A stretch of 10,499 nucleotides of DNA, from contig JAXMHQ010000060.1 of assembly GCA_046346665.1 (NCBI GenBank), positions 1 to 10,499 of the forward strand, written 5' to 3'. The translations under genes and the position numbers were made by a program. Positions 1 to 7,567 of this stretch are shown here, in pieces (within the stretch, counting starts at the first letter, position 1; each line of letters begins with the position of its first letter). The notes below the pieces were generated by a model. The model did no database searches, was not told the origin of the DNA, and was given only the letters and a program-made list of their open reading frames with translations. The DNA comes from JAXMHQ01 sp046346665 (lineage in GTDB: Bacteria; Verrucomicrobiota; Verrucomicrobiia; Limisphaerales; JAXMHQ01).

Positions 1-2227
1 TGGCGCCGCCGGGATAATCCGTCTGCCCGGCATAATTGTGGTCTGTGACCCACATGCCGGCATAATTGGTGTTATCGGTCACCCACGGTCCGTAGGGGAT
101 CAGTCCGTCGTGAATGCCGAGGCAGAAGCAATCGAGCTTGAAGACCTGGCGCGGGCTGCGCGAGCCGAGGCCGGTGACCCACGTGGTGTTCGCGGCGTTG
201 CACCCGAGAAAATAATCGGCGGTCGTGTAAAGATTGCCGAGGAACTCCTCCGCGACGCCGGATTGCCCGAGCCGTTTCGCCGCCGCATAGGCGGCCATGC
301 CCTCAACGACCAGCGGCGTGGTTTGCTGTCCGACCAGCATGGGCATGTAGAAATCGCCGCCCCAGCGGCACGCGCGCCGGCCGCAGCTGAATGTCAGCCA
401 ATTGTTCCGCGCGCTGGCGACGAGGCTTTGGCGCGCCCAGGTCAATCGGTCCGAGTCATACCGGCTGCCGTAACGCCCGCCCGCCAGCGCGTAAACCATC
501 ACCGGCGCGCTGGGATTTCCCTGGGGCCAGCACCAGTTGTTGAACGACGTTTTCGGGATGTCCTGTTTGAACTGGTCCTCGAATGACTTGTCGCCGGTGA
601 TTCGGAAAATGGCGGCGGCCGCGTAGGCGCGCAGGAATTTTAACGGGCATGGAACCTGGCCGCCGCTCAGCGCGTCATCGCCGGGCTTCGTGTTGGTGCG
701 CGCCCAGGCATACGCGTTAGTCGCCTCGCCCAGCCAGTCGATGTGTTGCGGGTCGGAGGCGTGCGCCAGGTCGAGGCAAAACGCCAGTTGCGCCGCCACG
801 CCGGCATAAAAATAAGTCGACCACGGATCCGCGCCCGACGCAACCCAGGTGCGATTGGTGTCTTGCCACGACCCATGGCAGGTCGAGGGCGGTACGGTGT
901 CCGATCCGAACGCATCGCCGCAGATGCGCAGCCCGATCCCGCCCGTGCTCCAACCGCGGTCCATCAGCTCGTGTCTCAGACGGAAGCAGAATCGCGGCAG
1001 CCACGACGCCTCGTTCAGAATGTCCGGCAGGCCGTTGCCGCTTTCCGGCAGATTCAATTCGCCGCTCGCGAAATTCTTCGGCGCGCATTCGAAGGCGAAC
1101 AGCAGGTTCATCGGGATCGACAGGTGTTGAATGTAGCTGTCAAAGTCGCCGGCGTCCTGGTACCAGCCGCTGCTGTTGAGGTTGCCCTGGATTCCGGCGG
1201 AAAGGGCGTTGGAATCGCCTCCTTCGGATCCCCATTCCATGAAGCGCACGGTGGTGTAGAAGAGTTTGTTGGTGAACCCGGGAGTCAGCACCGGATTGTG
1301 GGGCGCCGGGCGCGGCCATTTTGTGTAAGGCGCCTCCAGGGCGATGCCGCTTCGATTGTGATACAACCCGCGCGCGGTGGTGATCCAGGCCTGGCGGTAG
1401 ACATCGGGTCCGACCTGGAACGGAAACGAACAACCGACGCCGTCGACGGACACGACGTAGCGGCCGGTGTTGGTGAACGTCGAGAAATCGCATTCGTAGA
1501 CATCCGATCCTTCGAAATTGTCGTTGAGCGATTGTCCGTGCTGGCCGGTGTCGGCCTGGTTTGCGGGGGCGCGGAAGGCGACTTTTCCGGAGAACTCGTT
1601 CCGGCCGTTCTGCTGGTTGACGAGGTGGAATGCGCGGCCGTTGTAGTTCGAAAAATTCACGCCGCCGAGGTCGCCGGCCCAGTGAAACACATAGGCGAAT
1701 TTTTGCGGCGACAAGGTGGAGTAACCGGCCTGGTTGGCGTGAACGGCTTCCGAGCGGGCCGTGGCCTCGTCGAAGGTCAGCGTCCTTGAGCGGCCATTGG
1801 AAGCGAGCGTCCCGCTGTCGATCACGTAGGTTGCCCCGTGCTTCATCGGTTGGGGGAGCACGAGGTAGATCCAGTGTTCGAGCGTCCAGGTCGGTGCCGG
1901 CTGCCAGGCGAAATCGGTTCCCTTGCTCTTGCGCCCCACGCGCGCCGGGCGGAGGGCAGGAGCGTAGGCGGCATCGTTGGTGGACGAGATGCTCCAGGTA
2001 TTGGTCTGCTTCGCGGCTGTCAGATTGAGCGGAGAGTTGTGAATGGTCTCCTCACCCCACGGCTGTCCGGCGGTCGAGTGCCGCACGTCTCCGTCCTTGA
2101 AATGCGCGACGAGAATCCGGTCGCTCAGAGGCAGCACTTCGATCAATTCCGAACCCTCGACTGTTCGTGCGAAGAATGCGATTGCGGCGGCGACGGCAAG
2201 CAGCAAAGCGCTTCGGTATGAGTTCAT
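1..2227 (-). CDS. GH9 family glycoside hydrolase (cellulase superfamily) with N-terminal Ig-like domain; 3' end cut by window edge
   Basis: The frame is open from the ATG at 2225-2227 to the left edge, giving 742 residues with no stop. Residues 1-24 form a signal peptide (MNSYR, then a hydrophobic Ala/Leu/Ile/Phe run), so the enzyme is exported. Residues about 28-155 are an N-terminal extension (LSDRILVAHFKDGDV). Residues about 162-272 resemble the CelD N-terminal Ig-like domain (HANQAGYSTLSPQKFAYV). The GH9 catalytic (alpha/alpha)6 barrel follows. GWYQDAGDFDSY (354-365) carries the DAGD pair, which includes the catalytic-base Asp, and LPESGNGLPDILNEA (393-407) is the classic GH9 block. DYFLGCNAANTTWVTGLGSRSPR (671-693) matches the C-terminal GH9 region, but the usual His of that signature is replaced by the variant ending VFKLD...GLIPYGPW. 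The catalytic acid Glu, normally near the C-terminus, must lie beyond the edge. GH9 enzymes cleave beta-1,4-glucans or related beta-glycans; the exact substrate cannot be read here. It is the last visible gene of the three-gene operon, 13 bp after the GH140-like gene, with AAAGG about 8 bp before the start. Confidence 0.92.
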   Translation of the reverse strand, partial: MNSYRSALLLAVAAAIAFFARTVEGSELIEVLPLSDRILVAHFKDGDVRHSTAGQPWGEETIHNSPLNLTAAKQTNTWSISSTNDAAYAPALRPARVGRKSKGTDFAWQPAPTWTLEHWIYLVLPQPMKHGATYVIDSGTLASNGRSRTLTFDEATARSEAVHANQAGYSTLSPQKFAYVFHWAGDLGGVNFSNYNGRAFHLVNQQNGRNEFSGKVAFRAPANQADTGQHGQSLNDNFEGSDVYECDFSTFTNTGRYVVSVDGVGCSFPFQVGPDVYRQAWITTARGLYHNRSGIALEAPYTKWPRPAPHNPVLTPGFTNKLFYTTVRFMEWGSEGGDSNALSAGIQGNLNSSGWYQDAGDFDSYIQHLSIPMNLLFAFECAPKNFASGELNLPESGNGLPDILNEASWLPRFCFRLRHELMDRGWSTGGIGLRICGDAFGSDTVPPSTCHGSWQDTNRTWVASGADPWSTYFYAGVAAQLAFCLDLAHASDPQHIDWLGEATNAYAWARTNTKPGDDALSGGQVPCPLKFLRAYAAAAIFRITGDKSFEDQFKQDIPKTSFNNWCWPQGNPSAPVMVYALAGGRYGSRYDSDRLTWARQSLVASARNNWLTFSCGRRACRWGGDFYMPMLVGQQTTPLVVEGMAAYAAAKRLGQSGVAEEFLGNLYTTADYFLGCNAANTTWVTGLGSRSPRQVFKLDCFCLGIHDGLIPYGPWVTDNTNYAGMWVTDHNYAGQTDYPGGA

Positions 2228-2240
2228 CCAGCCGGCCTTT

Positions 2241-3722
2241 TCATTTTCCGAAAGCCTTCAGCCCCGGTGCGGCGTAATGGCTGTCGGCGTCGTCCAGCAC
2301 CAGCACCCAGTCGGGCCCCTGCGGGGGCGTGCGGAACTCGCGCGTGGCGCCGCCGGGAAATTCGCCGATCAACGTGCCGATGCCGGTGCGCGGGTCGTAC
2401 CACCAGGCGCGGACCGTTTTTGCACGAAGCCGGGCGAGGTTGATTTCAGCCGATTGATCGTTCATGGGGAAATAGATGAAGGCATAGGAGCCCGCGGTGT
2501 CCCGCGTCGCCTGCAGGTGCAACCCGCCTTTGCCGGGATCGCCGGCGATCAGCGATTGATCCGGGACGCGCGAGAAGAACGGGCGCGATTCGACGAGGTC
2601 GCGCAGGCAGCGCATGCCGCGGGCGCCGGGCTGGAGCAGGGCGGTTTTCCAGTCGCGAACGGCATGGTTGATGACCTCGCTGCGCGCCCCGGCGAATTGC
2701 CACACGCAATGATCGCCGTACGTCACGCCGCAGGCGCCGGCGAAAACCGATCGATAGGTCTGCTTGCGCACGTCGTAATCGGTGAAGTAACCGGTGGCGG
2801 GATCCCATTGCGGCCAGGGATTGTAAGGCGACTCCTCGTAATTCGGCTCCAGGTCGAGGGTGGGCTTGGGCGGCTGGAGCGCGTAATCCTCGGCAACCCA
2901 GTCCCACACGGGGATGTCGTGTCCGCCGCCGTGCCCGCTTTGCATGGCGTTCACGGAAAGCCAGGATTCGCCGGACAGGAATTTCGAGGTGCGATACGAG
3001 CCGCCCTGTGGATGATACAGGAACAGCGGCGTTCCGCCCGCGCCATCCGTAATGCCGGCCGCGAATTCCCGCCAGATCGGGCGCCAGTCGTAGTCCGCCG
3101 CAAAGCCCGCCGACTTCGCGATCGTCTGCGGCCAGGCGTCCGGCTGGCTTCCGTCGAGTTTGGCCGGCCGATCGCCGCCCAGCATCCAGACCACGTTTGA
3201 TTTGCTCTTCAGCTTCCGGCCGAGATATGCCGCGTACGCATGCACCACCGGGAGATTGTCGTTTCGAAACACGCGCGGACCGCCGCCCCATGGAGCGGTC
3301 AATTGGTCTCCCCACGCGGGCAACAACGCGAGGTACAATCCGTTCGATGCCGCTTCGTCGGCGATTTCCGCGACGCGATCGAAGTAAGCATCGTTCGGAT
3401 GCGCCGGGTCGTTGTTGATGAACGGCCGTTCGCCCAGCAGGTTCGTGTCGGTCAAATCGTTCTCCCCGATCACCATCACCTGAACCAGGTTGAAGCCCTG
3501 TTGGGCGCGGGTTCTCAGGTAATAGCTGCACTCGTCGCGCGTCAGGGAATGGATCAGGAGCCAGCCGGTGTCGCCCAGCCAGAAAAACGGACGGCCGTCC
3601 GCGGTTTCGAGGTAGTGGCCCCCGGCGTTGACGCGAATCGGGGGCAGGGCGCCCGCATGGCATTGAACCGCGCCAAGCGCCGCCAGCGCGGCGACAAAGG
3701 GAAAGACGAATCGTTTGTTCAT
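2241..3722 (-). CDS. GH140 / DUF4038 apiosidase-like glycoside hydrolase with C-terminal collagen-binding-like domain
   Basis: This 493-residue secreted protein has a signal peptide at residues 1-23 (MNKRFVFPFVAALAALGAVQCHA). The DUF4038/GH140 (beta/alpha)8 barrel runs from about 28 to 385. Family landmarks are GRPFFWLGDTGWLL (43-56), QGFNLVQVMV (75-84), VVWMLGGDRPAK (177-188) and LDLEPNYEESPYN (289-301). By analogy with the characterised Bacteroides GH140 apiosidase, which uses one Asp and one Glu, D184 and E292 are the likely catalytic pair; this assignment is inferred, not aligned. Residues about 400-478 (AFIYFPMNDQSAEINL ... AWWYDPRTG ... DWVLVLDD) match the small 'putative collagen-binding' beta domain that closes this family. 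Known GH140 activity releases apiose from rhamnogalacturonan II, but many DUF4038 proteins are uncharacterised, so the substrate is a hypothesis. It lies 13 bp from each neighbour and is almost certainly co-transcribed with them. No Shine-Dalgarno is visible before the start. Confidence 0.92.
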   Translation of the reverse strand: MNKRFVFPFVAALAALGAVQCHAGALPPIRVNAGGHYLETADGRPFFWLGDTGWLLIHSLTRDECSYYLRTRAQQGFNLVQVMVIGENDLTDTNLLGERPFINNDPAHPNDAYFDRVAEIADEAASNGLYLALLPAWGDQLTAPWGGGPRVFRNDNLPVVHAYAAYLGRKLKSKSNVVWMLGGDRPAKLDGSQPDAWPQTIAKSAGFAADYDWRPIWREFAAGITDGAGGTPLFLYHPQGGSYRTSKFLSGESWLSVNAMQSGHGGGHDIPVWDWVAEDYALQPPKPTLDLEPNYEESPYNPWPQWDPATGYFTDYDVRKQTYRSVFAGACGVTYGDHCVWQFAGARSEVINHAVRDWKTALLQPGARGMRCLRDLVESRPFFSRVPDQSLIAGDPGKGGLHLQATRDTAGSYAFIYFPMNDQSAEINLARLRAKTVRAWWYDPRTGIGTLIGEFPGGATREFRTPPQGPDWVLVLDDADSHYAAPGLKAFGK

Positions 3723-3735
3723 GGTAAAGTTTTGA

Positions 3736-4851
3736 TCAGTTCCAGTTCAAAGCCTGCTGGATGAGCGGTTCCAATTCGCCCGCGATGGCCTCGTGATCCT
3801 CCCGTGTTGGGTGGCCGTTGTTCGGAACGCCCGGATAATGCCGCACCGGAGCGAGCGACACCGCGGGATCGTTCAAGGCGGCAATCGTCTTCAGCAGATA
3901 GTCGTGGAGAATCGTGCGCTTGGCGGGTTTGCCCGGCGCATCCTCGAGCATCGGCGAATCCGCCAGAAAAATCCTGGCCTTCGGAGCGTCCCGCCGGATT
4001 TTTCCGACAAACGCCACGAAGGCATTCACAAAATCATGTTCGTCGGGAACACCCTGGTTGAAATCGTTTGTGCCAAGGCAAATCACAATCACATCCGGCA
4101 CGTAATCCGCCGGATTCCACACCGCCGCGGCATCGTCGGGCAGCGCCCGCTCATAAAACTGCGGCGCGTTGCAGACGGTATTCAGGCCCTGCCAATCCCG
4201 GATCACGCCGCGCCCGCCGTAACTGACGAGGCAGACTTGCGCGTTGAGGCGCCGGGACAGGATCATGCCGTAGGAAAGCCGGGCGTTGGACTGCTGGTCT
4301 TCGTGCGCGGTCTTGCCTTTCAGGGGGTCGTTGGGCCGGATGTCCGTCGCGGCGCCGCAGGTGATGGAATCGCCGATAAACATCAACTTGCGTTTCGGCA
4401 GCGCCGGCGGCTGGAGCAGGGTGGTGCCGCTGCCGGTTTTGAACCCGAGAACTTCGCAGGTACCCTGCCAGCTCTCCGTCCGGCGCGTGATGATCACTGT
4501 GTGCTTCCCTTTGGCGGCCCCTTCCAGCAGCGGGTATTCACCCACGCCGGCATGGCAGCGCAGTCGCACCGGTTCGGCACCGTCCACCTGCACATCGAAA
4601 AACACCTCGGCGCTCGAGGCGTTCACCTGCATCGACACGCTGTCACCCGAAACGCGCAGGTGGAGCACCTGTCCCGGGAACCCCAGGCGCAGGCCGCCGG
4701 CAGGCGTCCTCACACAGCGCCCTTCCACGGCAACCGCGGGCGACGCGGCCGCGACGAAATCAACTTGGACCGCACCCGCGGAGACCCGCGGGTCCAGCGC
4801 GAGGAGGATGAGAAGGCGCGGGACCAGGCGGTGGATCCGATAGGGAATCAT
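3736..4851 (-). CDS. CE2-type carbohydrate acetyl esterase (SGNH hydrolase with N-terminal jelly-roll domain)
   Basis: This 371-residue exported deacetylase is expected to remove O-acetyl groups from plant polysaccharides such as xylan, mannan or pectin, clearing the way for the backbone enzymes. I chose the ATG at 4851 because it starts a signal peptide (MIPYRIHRLVPRLLILLAL...VSAG). The frame continues upstream to an ATG at 4989, but that ATG lies inside the tRNA gene, and an intermediate ATG at 4899 adds residues before the signal peptide. The N-terminal beta-sandwich spans about 28-140, and a SGNH domain spans about 155-370. Block I is FIGDSIT (158-164) with nucleophile S162. Block III is LGTND (259-263). 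Block V is NNGHP (344-348) with H347. The usual Asp three residues before the His is Asn344, so it may work with a Ser-His dyad, as reported for some CE2 enzymes. It is the first gene of the operon, 13 bp before the GH140-like gene, and shows no clear Shine-Dalgarno. Confidence 0.88.
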   Translation of the reverse strand: MIPYRIHRLVPRLLILLALDPRVSAGAVQVDFVAAASPAVAVEGRCVRTPAGGLRLGFPGQVLHLRVSGDSVSMQVNASSAEVFFDVQVDGAEPVRLRCHAGVGEYPLLEGAAKGKHTVIITRRTESWQGTCEVLGFKTGSGTTLLQPPALPKRKLMFIGDSITCGAATDIRPNDPLKGKTAHEDQQSNARLSYGMILSRRLNAQVCLVSYGGRGVIRDWQGLNTVCNAPQFYERALPDDAAAVWNPADYVPDVIVICLGTNDFNQGVPDEHDFVNAFVAFVGKIRRDAPKARIFLADSPMLEDAPGKPAKRTILHDYLLKTIAALNDPAVSLAPVRHYPGVPNNGHPTREDHEAIAGELEPLIQQALNWN

Positions 4852-4962
4852 TTGTCGTAGCTGGGTAAGTCTTCCTGCGCGGAATCGAATCGTTGGCATG
4901 ATGCAGGGTTTGAATCGAGCGAACCTCCCCGCCGGAGCGGATTTGAGCCCGCTGAAAAGCTT
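4852..4962 (-). other. Intergenic stretch between tRNA-fMet and the CE2 gene
   Basis: The 111 bases between the tRNA 3' CCA end and the esterase start hold no convincing sigma70 promoter. They also hold no good intrinsic terminator. There is only a weak hairpin (arms AGCGG/CCGCT with an 8-base loop, about 4937-4954) and it lacks a U-run. Read-through from the tRNA promoter into the esterase operon is therefore possible, but a regulator-dependent promoter cannot be excluded. Confidence 0.4.
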
Positions 4963-5039
<77 letters not shown>

Positions 5040-5056
5040 TTCCAAAAGCGGGCTAA

Positions 5057-5084
5057 ATAATGCACCAGAAGTTCTGTAGCGCAA
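5057..5084 (-). promoter_or_regulatory. Candidate promoter for tRNA-fMet
   Basis: On the minus strand a -35-like TTGCGC (5079-5084) and a -10-like CATTAT (5057-5062) are separated by 16 bp. Transcription would start about 10 bp upstream of the mature tRNA 5' end, a normal short leader for a tRNA gene. The match to consensus is partial, so this is a position-supported guess. Confidence 0.4.
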
Positions 5085-5085
5085 G

Positions 5086-5110
5086 AGGTTTCGGAGGTTT
5101 TTCCAGGTTT
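5086..5110 (-). repeat. Three AAACCT direct repeats at about 10-bp spacing, upstream of the tRNA promoter
   Basis: AGGTTT on the plus strand (AAACCT on the minus strand) occurs at 5086-5091, 5095-5100 and 5105-5110, with repeat steps of 9 and 10 bp. The repeats abut the putative -35 box of the tRNA-fMet promoter. Short A-rich blocks repeated once per helical turn at this place resemble an upstream (UP-type) element or an activator site of stable-RNA promoters. No factor can be named. Confidence 0.35.
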
Positions 5111-5263
5111 CTTTCAATCCAACCCGATTCGCACCCGCCAAATCTTCACGGTTCCGTGCATTTTCGACATTCCCACACATTTGTGAGGCTGGACAATTCC
5201 CCGGACTCGGTGGAAGCTTCAATTCGACTGCAACCGAGACGTACAGACCGCTTTCCAGCCTCC
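5111..5263 (+). other. Non-coding leader region upstream of the GH53 galactanase gene
   Basis: The gap between the divergent tRNA and GH53 genes is 224 bp in all (5040-5263). The tRNA promoter and repeats fill its left part. In the rest I see no promoter close to consensus, no clear operator palindrome and no Shine-Dalgarno before the ATG at 5264 (preceded by CTTTCCAGCCTCC). The GH53 frame stays open upstream to 5060. That extension (68 residues, Arg/His/Ser-rich) precedes the signal peptide and is unlikely to be translated. Confidence 0.45.
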
Positions 5264-7528
5264 ATGAATCCCAAGCTTTTTGCCGCATGGACCTGGATTT
5301 GCCTCGCCGCGTGCGGCGCCTCCGCGGCGACGAATACCTGCACGTTCCAGGTCGATATGTCGGTCCAGACCGCCCTCGGCAATTTCAATCCGTCCCGCGA
5401 CAAGGTCGGAATTTCCGGAACCTGGAACAATTGGGGAACCACGACCCTGCTTTCCGCCCGAGTCGACAACACGAACATCTACGCCATCACCTGTCTCCTG
5501 ACGAATGGCGTGACCGCGCAATACAAATTCATCATTAACAGCAACAACACCGGCACCATCCTCTGGGAGAACTACTGGGGCGTCGCCAATTCGTACAACC
5601 GCTCCGTCACCATGCCTCCCAGCGGCGGCGCCAGCGTCGGAACGCTCTTCTACAACAACCAGTCCAACGCGGCCCCCGGGTTTCCATTCATGGTCGCCGC
5701 CGACTTTTCGCACCTGCAATTTTTCCTCGATCGCGGCGTGGTTTACCGCGATGCCGGTCAGCCCGCGGACGCGCTCGCGCTCTTGAAGAACCGCGGCATC
5801 ACCGCCGCGCGCCTGCGCCTGTTCACCGGCACGGACGCCCAGGTGAAGACCAATGTCGCCTACAATTACACCAACAATCTTTCCTACAACCTCCCGCTCG
5901 CCGCGCGCGTCAAACAGGCCGGGCTGCAGCTCATCCTGGATTTTCATTTCTCGGACACCTGGGCCGATCCGGGCCACCAGGCGGTGCCGGTTTCGTGGAC
6001 CAACGGGCTGACCTACGCGTCGCTCCTGACGAAAATGCGTTCTTACACGAGCAACTGCCTGGCGGCGTTCCAGGCCACGAACGCCATGCCGGATTACGTC
6101 CAAATCGGCAACGAAATCACCGGCGGCATGCTCTGGCCCTACGGCAAGGTGGGCGGCAGCACCAATTTCGGCCAGTTGTCCGCCCTCATCAGCTCCGCCG
6201 TCCAGGGCATCAGCGACGTCGCCGGCAGCCACATGCCTAAAATCATCATCCACATCGATCGCGGCGGCGACTGGGGCTCGACACAATGGTTCTTCGACAA
6301 CCTGCGCACGTCGAACGTCCCGTGCGACATTATCGGCGAAAGTTATTACCCGTTCTGGCACGGATCCTGGACCAACGACCTGCCCATTTGCGTCACCAAC
6401 GCCATCAAACGTTACGACAAGCCGGTGATGATCATGGAAACCGCGTTTCCATGGAATAATTCCCACTGGACGACGAACATCTACGGCATCGCTCCCGGCA
6501 CGAACGGCCAGGTCCAATTCCTCACTTCGCTGGTCCGCGTGCTGACCAACTCCCCGTGCGGCATGGGCGCCGGCGTGGTCTGGTGGGGCGCGGAATACCA
6601 GGCCGTGAGCGGCGTCAATGAAGCCGGATTCAACACCGCGTCCTTCTTCGATTCCAGCGGCAATATCCTTCCCGTCGCGGCCGCGTTCGGCGCGATGGCG
6701 CCCACGCCTTCGCTCAACAACCTCGCCGTCAATGTGTCCGCCACCTGGAACAACACGAATCTCACCCTCGCCGGCACGGTGCAAAAATCCTGGCCCACCA
6801 ACGCCGTCACCGGCCCCGCGTTTCCGTCCATCGGCGAACCCGTCCTCGTCACCGTCAACGGCATCACCCAAACCGGCGCCGTCACGAGTGCCACGGGCGA
6901 TTTCTCGGTGAACTTCAACCTGTCCGCGCTCCCTTACGGCATCGGTTACCCCGTCACGTATTCCTATCCGGGAAGCGGGTCGCTGAACCCCACCATCGAC
7001 AGCAGCACAACCCTCTCGTGGTCCCGGGCCGCCGTCGCCGTCACCAACCTCGTCGTGCCCGACAAGGTTTACGACGGCAGCGCCCTCGCCTCCATCGACG
7101 CCTCCGCCGCCGGGCTCGACGGCGCAATCCCCGGCGACGATGTGACACTCAATGTCACCGGCGCCTCCGCCTTGTTCGCCGACGCCGATCCCGGCACCGC
7201 CAAGCCGGTCACGGTCTCCGGCTGCAACTTGAGCGGATCGGATTCAGGTAATTACATCCTCGTGCAGCCAGCCGGTCTCGCGGCATCAATCCTCCCGCTG
7301 ATCGAGCCGCTGCTGTCCGGACCCGCAATGCTGGGCGGTTCAACCGGCCAGATCACTTTCAGCGGCCAGGAAGGACAGAACTATCGATTGCTGGGAACGG
7401 ATTCTCTGGCGGTCCCGCTGGCGCAATGGACGGTTCTCACGAACGGCACGTTTGGACCGGACCCGGTCATTTGGAATTTTGACACCACCAATTCCGCGCA
7501 GCAATTCTTCCGCGTCCTTTCGCCGTGA
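5264..7528 (+). CDS. Secreted multidomain GH53 arabinogalactan endo-beta-1,4-galactanase
   Basis: This 754-residue exported enzyme should cut beta-1,4-galactan, the side chains of pectic rhamnogalacturonan I and type I arabinogalactan. The start at 5264 is set by the signal peptide MNPKLFAAWTWICLAACGAS. Residues about 25-130 form a beta-sandwich module (TFQVDMSVQ, GTWNNWG, YKFIIN) that resembles starch-binding/CBM20-48-like folds. The GH53 barrel spans about 140-480. GNEITGG (282-288) holds acid/base E284, and METAFPW (391-397) holds nucleophile E392; RLRLF (183-187) and LDFHFSDTWADPGHQ (225-239) are further GH53 blocks. Residues about 480-587 are an Ig-like module. Residues about 590-676 are a YDG module (KVYDGSALA ... 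SGSDSGNYILVQPAGLAASI). Residues about 684-754 are a tail module (TFSGQEGQNYRLL ... QQFFRVLSP) that I associate with secreted Verrucomicrobia proteins. GH53 enzymes are usually much shorter, so the accessory modules are notable. It is divergent from the tRNA and convergent with GH130. Confidence 0.93.
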   Translation: MNPKLFAAWTWICLAACGASAATNTCTFQVDMSVQTALGNFNPSRDKVGISGTWNNWGTTTLLSARVDNTNIYAITCLLTNGVTAQYKFIINSNNTGTILWENYWGVANSYNRSVTMPPSGGASVGTLFYNNQSNAAPGFPFMVAADFSHLQFFLDRGVVYRDAGQPADALALLKNRGITAARLRLFTGTDAQVKTNVAYNYTNNLSYNLPLAARVKQAGLQLILDFHFSDTWADPGHQAVPVSWTNGLTYASLLTKMRSYTSNCLAAFQATNAMPDYVQIGNEITGGMLWPYGKVGGSTNFGQLSALISSAVQGISDVAGSHMPKIIIHIDRGGDWGSTQWFFDNLRTSNVPCDIIGESYYPFWHGSWTNDLPICVTNAIKRYDKPVMIMETAFPWNNSHWTTNIYGIAPGTNGQVQFLTSLVRVLTNSPCGMGAGVVWWGAEYQAVSGVNEAGFNTASFFDSSGNILPVAAAFGAMAPTPSLNNLAVNVSATWNNTNLTLAGTVQKSWPTNAVTGPAFPSIGEPVLVTVNGITQTGAVTSATGDFSVNFNLSALPYGIGYPVTYSYPGSGSLNPTIDSSTTLSWSRAAVAVTNLVVPDKVYDGSALASIDASAAGLDGAIPGDDVTLNVTGASALFADADPGTAKPVTVSGCNLSGSDSGNYILVQPAGLAASILPLIEPLLSGPAMLGGSTGQITFSGQEGQNYRLLGTDSLAVPLAQWTVLTNGTFGPDPVIWNFDTTNSAQQFFRVLSP

Positions 7529-7532
7529 TTTT

Positions 7533-7557
7533 CGTAGCCGCGATCGTGAGATCGCGG
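7533..7557 (+). repeat. REP-like palindromic repeat, copy 1, between convergent genes
   Basis: A 25-bp unit consists of CGTAG followed by a perfect hairpin: arms CCGCGATC (7538-7545) and GATCGCGG (7550-7557) around a GTGA loop. It fills most of the 39-bp gap between the stops of the GH53 and GH130 genes. The same 25 bp recur in inverse orientation at 8718-8742. It could act as a bidirectional, Rho-independent-like RNA end or protect mRNA 3' ends, but no U-run follows on either strand, so it is not a standard terminator. Confidence 0.85.
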
Positions 7558-7567
7558 CCCCCAGCCG

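Noticed and set aside
743..1789. Long plus-strand open frame (348 codons) opposite the GH9 gene
   Set aside because: It has no recognisable domain, is Arg/Gly/Val-rich, and lies antisense to a frame with clear GH9 motifs. It is an artefact of GC-rich codon use.
2043..3200. Plus-strand open frame of 385 codons opposite the GH140-like gene
   Set aside because: No family resemblance; the opposite strand carries all the conserved GH140 blocks. The plus-strand frame at 3793-4860 opposite CE2 is the same kind of shadow.
5060..5263. Extended N-terminus for the GH53 protein, starting at 5060
   Set aside because: The added 68 residues have no signal-peptide character and place the real signal peptide inside the protein; the stretch overlaps the putative tRNA promoter.
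5219..6871. Minus-strand open frame of 550 codons opposite GH53
   Set aside because: Despite its length it has a low-complexity Gly/Val/Arg/Asp composition and no motifs, while the plus strand has intact GH53 catalytic blocks and a signal peptide.
7538..7557. Rho-independent terminator between GH53 and GH130
   Set aside because: The hairpin is strong, but no U-run follows on either strand, and an identical unit occurs upstream of GntR where no gene ends. A repeat element explains it better.
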